In this document: one piece after another, positions 17,523-24,267 of the stretch
Numbering within the stretch: position 1 is the first letter of the stretch
Layout of the letters: each line of letters opens with the position of its first letter
DNA from: Streptomyces sp. LUP47B
GTDB taxonomy: Bacteria; Actinomycetota; Actinomycetes; Streptomycetales; Streptomycetaceae
Length of the DNA stretch: 64,000 nucleotides
Assembly: GCF_001746295.1 (NCBI RefSeq)
Contig: NZ_MJAH01000006.1
Span: 718,187 to 782,186 of the forward strand
Direction of reading: 5' to 3'
Translations under genes and position numbers: made by a program
The notes under the pieces: model-generated
Database searches by the model: none
What the model was told of the DNA's origin: nothing
What the model saw: the letters and a program-made list of their open reading frames with translations, nothing else

Positions 17523-18435
17523 CGTAGAACACCCAGTACTTTGAGGCCCAGAAGTTGACGGCGGTGAAGGCCGCGACGATGAGGAGCAGGACCCACGCGA
17601 GCGCGGACGCGTATCCCATGTCGAAGTGGCCGAAGCCGCGCTGGTACAGGTACAGCGAGAAGAAGAGGGTGGAGTCGGCCGGCCCTCCGGTTCCGCCGGA
17701 GACCACGAAGGCCTGGGTGAAGGTCTGGAAGGCGTGGATGATCTGCAGCACCAGGTTGAAGAAGATGATGGGTGTCAGCAGCGGGATGGTGATGCTGCGG
17801 AACTGGCGCCAGCGCTTTGCGCCGTCGACGGAGGCCGCTTCGTAGAGGGAGGTCGGAATCTGCCGCAGCCCGGCGAGGAAGATCACCATGGGTGAGCCGA
17901 AGGTCCAGACGTTCAGGACGACGAGGGTCGACAGCGCGGTTCCCGGCTCCGAGATCCAGCCCTGCCCCTGGACACCGACGAGGGACAGGGCCTCGTTGAC
18001 AAGGCCGTTGGTTCCGAACATCGCACGCCACAGCACGGCGATCGCCACGCTGCCGCCGATCAGTGACGGCAGGTAGAAGACGGAGCGGTAGAAGGCGAGG
18101 CCCCGTACTCCCTTGTCCAGCACCAGGGCGAGCCCGAGGGCCATTGCCAGCTGCAAGGGGACGGAGACGAGGACGTAGCTGAACGTCACTTCGAGCGACT
18201 TGTGCAGACGCTCGTCGTCGAGCATGCGCGTCCAGTTCTCGACTCCGTTGAACTGCGGCGGCTGCAACAGGTTGTACTTGGTGAAGCTGAGGTAGAGCGA
18301 GGCCAGCATCGGGCCGAGAGTGATCCCGAAGAGCCCGACGAACCATGGCAGTAGGAAGAAGAACGCCGCCTTGTTCTGCTGTCGCGCGCCCCGTTGGGAC
18401 CCGCGCAGCCGGCGTAGTTCGTTGATGGAGCTCAC
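17515..18435 (-). CDS. Carbohydrate ABC transporter permease, MalF type
   Basis: This 306-residue permease has six transmembrane segments and the loop YEAASVDGAKRWRQFRSITIP. The start is a GTG at 18435 with GGGAG upstream. It is the first gene of the five-gene operon (MalF type, MalG type, binding protein, oxidoreductase, DUF6807). The operon faces the LacI gene across a 185-bp gap containing two mirror-image operators, so repression by that LacI protein with sugar induction is the likely control. Confidence 0.93.
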   Translation of the reverse strand: MSSINELRRLRGSQRGARQQNKAAFFFLLPWFVGLFGITLGPMLASLYLSFTKYNLLQPPQFNGVENWTRMLDDERLHKSLEVTFSYVLVSVPLQLAMALGLALVLDKGVRGLAFYRSVFYLPSLIGGSVAIAVLWRAMFGTNGLVNEALSLVGVQGQGWISEPGTALSTLVVLNVWTFGSPMVIFLAGLRQIPTSLYEAASVDGAKRWRQFRSITIPLLTPIIFFNLVLQIIHAFQTFTQAFVVSGGTGGPADSTLFFSLYLYQRGFGHFDMGYASALAWVLLLIVAAFTAVNFWASKYWVFYDD

Positions 18436-18508
18436 GGCACTGCTCCCTTGAGCGGCGGCATCGGCACACAGTGGTGCGGGCCCGTCCCGGGCCTCGCGTC
18501 ACCCGAAA

Positions 18509-18522
18509 AGTGATCGTTCACT
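18509..18522. promoter_or_regulatory. LacI-type operator 1 (AGTGATCGTTCACT)
   Basis: This 14-bp palindrome has a central CG, the hallmark of LacI-family sites. It is 74 bp upstream of the permease start. Its exact reverse complement occurs 34 bp away as operator 2. Confidence 0.75.
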
Positions 18523-18542
18523 TTGTGGGTTGCGAGGACCAT

Positions 18543-18556
18543 AGTGAACGATCACT
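18543..18556. promoter_or_regulatory. LacI-type operator 2 (AGTGAACGATCACT)
   Basis: This is the reverse complement of operator 1, with centres 34 bp apart (about three helical turns), placed 65 bp before the LacI start. The pair is well placed for repression of both divergent promoters. Confidence 0.75.
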
Positions 18557-18620
18557 TTTTGCGTCAAGAGTGTGTAGTCTCTGACTTCACCGAACGTTGG
18601 CGGAAGGGTGGGGGAAGCGG

Positions 18621-19655
18621 ATGGATGGCGCTGACACGGCGCGACGACGGCCTACGATCACCGACGTGGCGCGGCTCGCCGGTGTGTCACCCCAGACGGT
18701 GTCGCGGTATCTGCGGTACAACGGCGGGCTGAAGCCGGCGACCCTGGAACGCGTGGAGAAGGCCATACGGGAACTGGACTACCGTCCCAACCTGGTGGCG
18801 CGGTCGATGCGTACGCGGAAGACCGGCCGACTGGCGATCCTCATGCCCGCCATGGCCTTCAACCCCTCGCGCATGCTGGCGGGTGCTGGCGCGACGGCGC
18901 AGGACGCAGGGTTCTTCGTGGATGTCGTGAGTGCCGGGGGCGGCGTACGCGCGAGGAGCGACCGCCTGCTGGAGCTCGCCGATTCGGGACAGTACGAGGG
19001 CATCCTCTCCCTCGCCCCCGTGCTTCCCGCCGTGGAGAGCAAACTGCACCAGAGGACGGCCGTGGTGATCTCGGCCGACTTCGACGACGAGATGCGCGGC
19101 ATCGGGCAACTGGCCGACGCCACGCCCCTGGTGCGGATGATCGAGCACTTGGCGGCGCTCGGTCACTCCCGGTTCCTCCATGTGGCGGGCGACGCGCAGT
19201 TCGCCTCCGCGAGGGCGCGCAAGCAGAGCTATCTAGAGACTGTCGAACGCCTCGGGGTCGAGTCCGTCGGGGTCTTCGACGGAGACTGGTCGGGAGAGTC
19301 TGGCATCGAGGCGATACGGTCGCTCCCGAGCCATGCGCGGCCGACCGCCGTGATCGCGGCCAACGACCTCGTCGCCGCCGGCGTCGTCCGGGGCGCCCGG
19401 GAGCGCGGCTGGGACGTGCCCGGCGACCTCAGCGTGACCGGTTGGGACAACGCCGGGGTCGGACAGTTCATGACCCCGTCACTGACCACCGTCGACGTGG
19501 AGCTCGAACAACTAGGCAGTACGGCCATGGCCAAGCTGATCGCGGGTCTGAGGGACAGCGCGCCCGAGACGGCTGAGGGCTCCCTGTTCCGCATCATCTG
19601 GCGGGAGTCGACGGCCGAGCCGCCCGCGGCAGGGCGTCTCAGCCGCAGGCGGTGA
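18621..19655 (+). CDS. LacI family transcriptional regulator of the divergent sugar operon
   Basis: This 344-residue repressor has a LacI helix-turn-helix near the N-terminus (TITDVARLAGVSPQTVSRYL), the hinge with YRPNLVARSMRTRKTGRLAIL, and a periplasmic-binding-protein-like ligand domain ending SVTGWDNAGVGQFMTPSLTTVDV. ATG 18621 was chosen over TTG 18597 because a purine-rich leader lies just before it. It faces the ABC/oxidoreductase operon over the twin operators. The ligand is probably the transported sugar or a product of it. Confidence 0.92.
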   Translation: MDGADTARRRPTITDVARLAGVSPQTVSRYLRYNGGLKPATLERVEKAIRELDYRPNLVARSMRTRKTGRLAILMPAMAFNPSRMLAGAGATAQDAGFFVDVVSAGGGVRARSDRLLELADSGQYEGILSLAPVLPAVESKLHQRTAVVISADFDDEMRGIGQLADATPLVRMIEHLAALGHSRFLHVAGDAQFASARARKQSYLETVERLGVESVGVFDGDWSGESGIEAIRSLPSHARPTAVIAANDLVAAGVVRGARERGWDVPGDLSVTGWDNAGVGQFMTPSLTTVDVELEQLGSTAMAKLIAGLRDSAPETAEGSLFRIIWRESTAEPPAAGRLSRRR

Positions 19656-19666
19656 CCAGCGCCACG

Positions 19667-19728
19667 GCCGGGTGGGCGCGGAGCAGGCGGACCGTGTCCG
19701 TCCCCTGCGCCTGCACCGCCCATCCGGC
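19667..19728. terminator. Bidirectional hairpin between LacI and cupin genes
   Basis: Outer arms 19667-19678 and 19717-19728 pair at 11 of 12 positions, and inner arms GCAGGCG and CGCCTGC (19683-19689, 19708-19714) pair perfectly. It lies between convergent stops, so it can serve both genes. Confidence 0.6.
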
Positions 19729-19790
19729 CCGGCCTTGGGGGCGGGCCGAACCGGCCGCGCACGCCGCACGTTCTCAGGTGCGCATCGTCC

Positions 19791-20525
19791 TCAGTTCGCG
19801 TAGACGTCAAGCCGGCCGCACATCCCGAACTTCCCCCGGGCAGCGGGCTGTTCAGACCTCACAGCGGCATCTGCGAGGTGGGGGGACTCTCCTCGCTCCA
19901 GCCAGTCGAGCTGCGCCCCGGTGGCCGCGGCGGAGGCCTCGGCACCTTGTCGCCACCGCTCGCGCCACTCGGCGATGCGGGGCCGTACGAGCGCGGCGGC
20001 CACACGGTGGAACGCGGCCAGGGCCTGCGGCCCCTTGGCCTCCCGGAGTGCCCGGTAGCCCTCCAGAGCGAGGTCCCGCCGGGCCCGGGCGACGCGCTCC
20101 TGCTCCTCCTCGGGCGCGTCGACCGGAATTGCGGTGACACGGGCGTACGTCTCCGGATCGGTCAAGTACTCCGGGGGCAGAGTGAGGACCGCATCCCCCG
20201 CCTCCGGCAGCCCGCTGTTCTGCATCAGAACGGTGATCCGCAGATCACCCTCGTTGACCAGCCGGTGGATGGTGCCCGGCGTGAACCAGGCGACCGTGCC
20301 GGCCTGGAGCGGAGTGACCTCGTACCCGGAAGCGGTCAGCGTCTGCACGGCCCCGCGACCGCCGGTGACGACGTAAGCCTCTGAACACGCCAGGTGCATA
20401 TGAGGGGTACCGCCGCACACTCCGTCGGCAGCAGGCCAGTCGTACACCGACAGATGCGAGATGGCGACGCCCCCGGGTAGTCCGGTGTTGGTTGCGTTCA
20501 TGTGTGTGTCAACACTCCAGTTCAC
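19791..20525 (-). CDS. Cupin-domain protein
   Basis: This protein of 244 residues (236 if the ATG at 20501 is used) has a single cupin barrel in its first half: GGTPHMHLACSEAYVVTGGRG gives motif 1 with His and Glu metal ligands, and PGTIHRLVNEGDLRITVLM gives motif 2. The second half is helical and of unknown role. Such proteins may be sugar isomerases, epimerases or binding proteins. The gene is divergent from an SGNH hydrolase gene, and an AAGCGCTT palindrome sits directly at its 5' end, so LacI-type control of both genes is plausible. GTG 20525 has little leader, while ATG 20501 has GGAG 13 bp upstream. Confidence 0.75.
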   Translation of the reverse strand: MNWSVDTHMNATNTGLPGGVAISHLSVYDWPAADGVCGGTPHMHLACSEAYVVTGGRGAVQTLTASGYEVTPLQAGTVAWFTPGTIHRLVNEGDLRITVLMQNSGLPEAGDAVLTLPPEYLTDPETYARVTAIPVDAPEEEQERVARARRDLALEGYRALREAKGPQALAAFHRVAAALVRPRIAEWRERWRQGAEASAAATGAQLDWLERGESPHLADAAVRSEQPAARGKFGMCGRLDVYAN

Positions 20526-20528
20526 TAC

Positions 20529-20542
20529 AGTAAGCGCTTTCT
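20529..20542. promoter_or_regulatory. LacI-type operator AGTAAGCGCTTTCT
   Basis: The core AAGCGCTT (20532-20539) is a perfect palindrome with central CG, in the gap between the divergent cupin and SGNH genes. A near-identical inverted copy is at 21371-21384. Confidence 0.55.
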
Positions 20543-20630
20543 ATCTCTCTTAATTTACGTCCCGGCCGCCCAACCCGTCAATGTTCCGTTTAAAATCAGA
20601 CCCGAATAGCGAAGCCGCAAGGAGGACGAT

Positions 20631-21272
20631 GTGAACAATGGGTTGGTAGGCAAGAGCGTCTACGCCTTCGGCGACAGTATTGTGTACGGACATGTGTATC
20701 CCCACAGTTTCGTGGACGTAGTTGCAGAGCGCGAGGGCATGTCCCTCACCAAGTTCGCCCGGAACGGCGCGACCATAGGCGCCGACGCGCATGCTTCCGG
20801 AGGGCAGATACTCACGCAGGTCGAGCAAGCGACCGACATCGCGCCGGACTTCGTCATCTTCGACGGAGGCACCAATGACGCGCAGTCCATTTTCCGGGAC
20901 CGCGCGTACACGCTCAGCACCTACGTGGAAGAGTTGGAGGAGACGCTGCACGTCATGGGGCGGAAGTGGCCCACCGCCCGCATCGTGTACGTCGCCGCCC
21001 ACAAGCTCGGTTCGCGGGACTGGGACACTCAGGTGGCGCTGCGCGAGGTGACCCTGCAAGCCTGCCGCAAGTGGAACATCGCCGTTGCCGACGTCTTCGG
21101 AGAGACCGCGCTCGACACGCGCGATGACACCCAGCGTGCGAAATACACATTCGACGACCTGGTCAACGGTTTCCCTGGCACAGAGGGATCGGGAACACAT
21201 CCCAATGAGGCGGGTATCGCCACGTTCTACGTACCGGTGGTGAGCGCCAAGCTGCAGCATATTTCACATTGA
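20631..21272 (+). CDS. SGNH/GDSL-type hydrolase, probably cytoplasmic
   Basis: This 213-residue esterase-fold protein has block I VYAFGDSIVYG (nucleophile Ser), block II Gly (NGATIG), block III GGTNDAQS and block V HPNEAG with Asp/His replaced by the T-H-P-N context typical of the family. No signal peptide is visible. The start is GTG 20631 with AAGGAGG 5 bp upstream; the ATG two bases earlier is out of frame. It may deacetylate an imported oligosaccharide, in line with the neighbouring carbohydrate genes. It is followed by a very long palindromic terminator. Confidence 0.85.
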   Translation: MNNGLVGKSVYAFGDSIVYGHVYPHSFVDVVAEREGMSLTKFARNGATIGADAHASGGQILTQVEQATDIAPDFVIFDGGTNDAQSIFRDRAYTLSTYVEELEETLHVMGRKWPTARIVYVAAHKLGSRDWDTQVALREVTLQACRKWNIAVADVFGETALDTRDDTQRAKYTFDDLVNGFPGTEGSGTHPNEAGIATFYVPVVSAKLQHISH

Positions 21273-21281
21273 CCAGTTGGC

Positions 21282-21323
21282 AATCGGATCTGCCTGGTCG
21301 ATATCGACCAGGCAGATCCGATT
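21282..21323. terminator. 42-bp perfect palindrome, bidirectional terminator
   Basis: The 21 bases 21282-21302 are exactly reverse-complementary to 21303-21323, with no spacer. It lies 10 bp after the SGNH stop and about 110 bp beyond the stop of the convergent beta-helix gene. CCTCATTTTC follows on the plus strand. Confidence 0.8.
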
Positions 21324-21370
21324 CCTCATTTTCATGACGTCAGCCTGAGCCGAACATCGTGGGCGGGCGA

Positions 21371-21384
21371 GGAAGCGCTTACTG
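21371..21384. promoter_or_regulatory. Second AAGCGCTT site (GGAAGCGCTTACTG)
   Basis: This is the inverted near-copy of the site at 20529-20542 (12 of 14 bases after reverse complement). It lies between the terminator and the 3' end of the beta-helix gene, an unusual place for a classical operator. Confidence 0.45.
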
Positions 21385-21431
21385 AATCGGTGCCCTTACC
21401 GAAATACTCACGCCACCAGCTGGCCTGGCTG

Positions 21432-23705
21432 TCACTGGCCGAACCCGGTACCGCGCGAGATCCGGACGTCGTCCACGTGGACCGCCCCGCGCTCACCCCC
21501 GTTCGAGTACCACGCGACCTTCGCGATCCCCGGCATCGAGGTGCGGAACGCCGCGTCGTTCAGCACGCGATGGCCGTCGATGTCCAGGTCGAAGCGCTGG
21601 TTCACGGTGTCCACGGTGAGCGTGACCCGGTACCACTTGCCATTCGTGTACGTACCGATCACGGAGTCCGTGGTTCCCTGATACGCGTGGATCTCGCCGC
21701 GGGCGAACGCGACGCTGACGGCCTGGACGCCGCTGGCGTTGTACACGTAGGGCAGCCCGAACCAGCCGGCCTGCGTGTCGTTGCGCATCACCTGCGTGTC
21801 GATGGTCACCACGCCCTGCAGCGGGGTGCTGAAGAGCCGGGCGAGGTTGGTACCGTCGGTGCCGCCGCCTTCGACGGTGCGGGTCAGCCGGACGCTCTTG
21901 TCGGTGGCGGACGGCGTCTCCACCACGGAGACGTCGTTGTTGGTCGAGATGACTCGCCATCCGTTGGTCCCGTCGGCGAGCGTGCCGGTCGCCCGGCCGT
22001 CGAAGGTGTCCGTGAACGCGATGTTGGGCGCGCCGCGTTCGAAGGCACCGATCTCCGGACCGTTCCCGATCGGCACAGGAGACCCGGCGTTGTCGAGGCC
22101 TCCGTTGCTGCTGACCGTGGCTCCGGCGTCGACGAACACCGATCCCGACTGGAGCGCGAAGTTCGCCGCCGTGCCGAGCCTCGGGCCGTTCTCGTCGCCG
22201 TAGGGCCCCGTGACGGAGGCATTCACGAACTGCGGAGCGCCGACCACGGCGTTCGCGTCGGACGTGGGCACGGTCGTCAAGTTGTCCGAGTAGCCGTTCT
22301 TGTTGTAGACGATGGTCGACTTTTGCACGAACGTGGGCGCGGACTGCCCGGAGACGAACAGGTTGTTGGTCAGCGTCGCCTTGCCGGAGACGCCGCCGGT
22401 CACCATGTTCGTCGAACTGGTGTTGGCGAAGGTGTTGTTGTAGATGTTCGCCACCGTGCCGCCCGTCTGCGACAAGTGGAGGTTCCACCGCGTGCTGCCG
22501 GTGATGACGTTGTAGCGGAGCACCACGCTGCCGAACTGGACGTTGGAGTTGCACGCGCAGAGCAGGATGCCGTCGCCGTTGTCGTGGAGGTAGTTGTACT
22601 GGAACACCTGGTTGGTGGTGCCGATGTCGGGGTCCAGGGCATTCTGGTCGGCGCCGCCCGACGAGAGGTGGGTGCCCATGATCTCGTTGTGCTGGACGGT
22701 GACGTTGTCGGCCATGTTGGTCTCGACGCCGGAGACGCCGACCCGGTCGATCACGTTGCCTTCGACGAGTCCGCCCCGGGTGCCGGTGAGGTAGATGCCA
22801 TTGCAGCCGAAGGGGGTGTTCGCCTGCGTGATGTAGTTCCCGCGGAACGTGACGTTGGTGTACGGGGTGAACCTCGAGTCGGTGGCAGTGGCTCGCTTGC
22901 CCCAGCCGGTGAAGACGGCACCGGGCGCGTCACCGGCGTACTGCTTCGTGACGATCCCGCTGAACGAGGTGTTCTTGATGGTGGAGTTCTCCACGGTGAT
23001 GCCGTCGAGGACTGTGGGGGCACCGGGCGCGGTGATGTCCTGGACGCCGGTGAGGAAGGCGATGCCGCCGGTGTCCTTCGAGCGGTCCCAGCCCTGCTGG
23101 AAGGTGATGCCGGGCTTGTTGTCGGCGGTGCTGCCGCCGACCCACTTGACCTCGCCGGTGACGTCGTGCACGTCCACCGAGTCGATCACGAAGTGGTGCA
23201 GGGTCTGGCCGTTGTCACCGTGCACGCCGATGCCGCGGAAGTCGCCGAGTTTCGAACCGTCGGTCGTCCCCGTGGGCACCGCGTTCGACACGTCGAGGTT
23301 GCGGATCTCCCAGTACTGCTGGTTGTTCAGCCGCACCGCGTCGCCCACTGCGCCCTGGCCGGCGATCTTCGGCTTGGCGCCCGTTCCGTAGCTGTCGATG
23401 GCGATCGGGGCGCCGTCGGCGCCGGACCCTTTCGGCCAGAGCTGCCCGGTCCAGCTGTCACCGGCCTCGAAGCGGATGGTGTCGCCGGGCTGGAACGTCG
23501 TTGCGTTCACCTTGCTCAGCGAGCGCCAGGGCGCGCTGCTGCTGGTTCCGGCGTTGCTGTCGCTGCCGCTTGTGCTCACGAAGTACGTGGTGCCCGCGGC
23601 GAAGGCCCGCTGCGCGGGGATGAGCACGATCGACGCGAGCACGACGGCCAGCGCGCACAGTGCGGCGGCTGTCGCTCGTGACACAAGTCTTCGGTTTACG
23701 GTCAT
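21432..23705 (-). CDS. Secreted right-handed parallel beta-helix protein (pectate-lyase-like) with C-terminal laminin-G/concanavalin-like domain
   Basis: This 757-residue protein has a Sec signal (cleavage after QRAFA). Residues about 35-530 are a right-handed beta-helix (TTYFVSTSGSDSNAGTSS start typical of polysaccharide lyase-like proteins, then repeated N-rich rungs such as NVTFRGNYITQANTPF, VEGNVIDRVGVSGVE, HNEIMGTHLSSGGADQN). Residues about 570-757 form a lectin-like beta-sandwich ending in YSNGGERGAVHVDDVRIS. It probably cleaves or binds pectin, galactan or a related polymer; the catalytic residues are not obvious. ATG 23705 was chosen because AAGAGGA precedes it and the signal peptide follows. 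A 50-bp promoter/operator module 279 bp upstream is shared with the GH59-type gene. Confidence 0.85.
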   Translation of the reverse strand: MTVNRRLVSRATAAALCALAVVLASIVLIPAQRAFAAGTTYFVSTSGSDSNAGTSSSAPWRSLSKVNATTFQPGDTIRFEAGDSWTGQLWPKGSGADGAPIAIDSYGTGAKPKIAGQGAVGDAVRLNNQQYWEIRNLDVSNAVPTGTTDGSKLGDFRGIGVHGDNGQTLHHFVIDSVDVHDVTGEVKWVGGSTADNKPGITFQQGWDRSKDTGGIAFLTGVQDITAPGAPTVLDGITVENSTIKNTSFSGIVTKQYAGDAPGAVFTGWGKRATATDSRFTPYTNVTFRGNYITQANTPFGCNGIYLTGTRGGLVEGNVIDRVGVSGVETNMADNVTVQHNEIMGTHLSSGGADQNALDPDIGTTNQVFQYNYLHDNGDGILLCACNSNVQFGSVVLRYNVITGSTRWNLHLSQTGGTVANIYNNTFANTSSTNMVTGGVSGKATLTNNLFVSGQSAPTFVQKSTIVYNKNGYSDNLTTVPTSDANAVVGAPQFVNASVTGPYGDENGPRLGTAANFALQSGSVFVDAGATVSSNGGLDNAGSPVPIGNGPEIGAFERGAPNIAFTDTFDGRATGTLADGTNGWRVISTNNDVSVVETPSATDKSVRLTRTVEGGGTDGTNLARLFSTPLQGVVTIDTQVMRNDTQAGWFGLPYVYNASGVQAVSVAFARGEIHAYQGTTDSVIGTYTNGKWYRVTLTVDTVNQRFDLDIDGHRVLNDAAFRTSMPGIAKVAWYSNGGERGAVHVDDVRISRGTGFGQ

Positions 23706-23983
23706 TGTCCTCTTCTTGTCGTCCGTGGTGGTGAGGTACCGGCTCCTGTCGTGACGCCTCCAGCCGAGACGTCGCGTAACGACTCGGGGCGCCGGCGGCT
23801 CGGGACCGGACGGTGGACGCACCAACGGGTGCGCGACGACATGGGCACTGGTCCGGCCGGACACGCCCCATCGGGTGCTGAGCTCGGTGGCGGTTCCAAG
23901 AGTCGTGCTTCCGGTGTCACAGTGCCCTCCCGGATGTGCAGCGGGCCTTCGAGAACGTCATGCCTGCCCCTCGGAGCCGCGTC

Positions 23984-24033
23984 GGGAAAACGTATTCCGC
24001 GCAGTGTGCCCAGCGGTGATCGAGTGCGTCAAG
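23984..24033 (-). promoter_or_regulatory. Promoter/operator module copy A (beta-helix gene)
   Basis: Read on the minus strand it contains a TTGACG -35-like hexamer, a spacer with TCGATCAC, CACACTG in the -10 area, and the LacI-like palindrome GGAATACGTTTTCCC. It matches copy B (26857-26906) at 44 of 50 positions by eye. It lies 279 bp upstream of the beta-helix gene start. Confidence 0.7.
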
Positions 24034-24209
24034 GTTTCGAGCAGATGAACGTCAGCGTTGCGGAGGCCCCTGCCGGAAAGCCGACGGCGCCATGCGACAG
24101 CGAGCCGTGCGGCAGCCCGGCTGCTTCGTAAGGCGCTTGTCACTGGCTGCTCAACCCGTCGCCCGGCGGGGCCCAGCAGCGCAGGCGCATCTCATGGCCC
24201 CCGGCGCAC
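24034..24209. other. Intergenic segment without a recognisable gene
   Basis: This stretch between the promoter module and the terminator of the GH59-type gene shows no protein motif on either strand. The segment 23706-23983 between the module and the beta-helix start is likewise without a gene and would be a long 5' leader. Confidence 0.45.
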
Positions 24210-24245
24210 GGGTGGGGCAGGCCGGGGGTCGGGCCTGCCCCACCC
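24210..24245 (-). terminator. Terminator after the GH59-type gene
   Basis: Perfect 14-bp arms (GGGTGGGGCAGGCC and GGCCTGCCCCACCC) with an 8-nt loop begin 23 bp past the stop at 24268. Confidence 0.8.
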
Positions 24246-24267
24246 AAGGGCTCGGTTGCTCAGTCGG

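Noticed and set aside
21390..23681. 763-codon plus-strand frame opposite the beta-helix gene
   Set aside because: It is the antisense of a GC-rich gene, without any domain, and the minus-strand protein has a clear signal peptide and fold.
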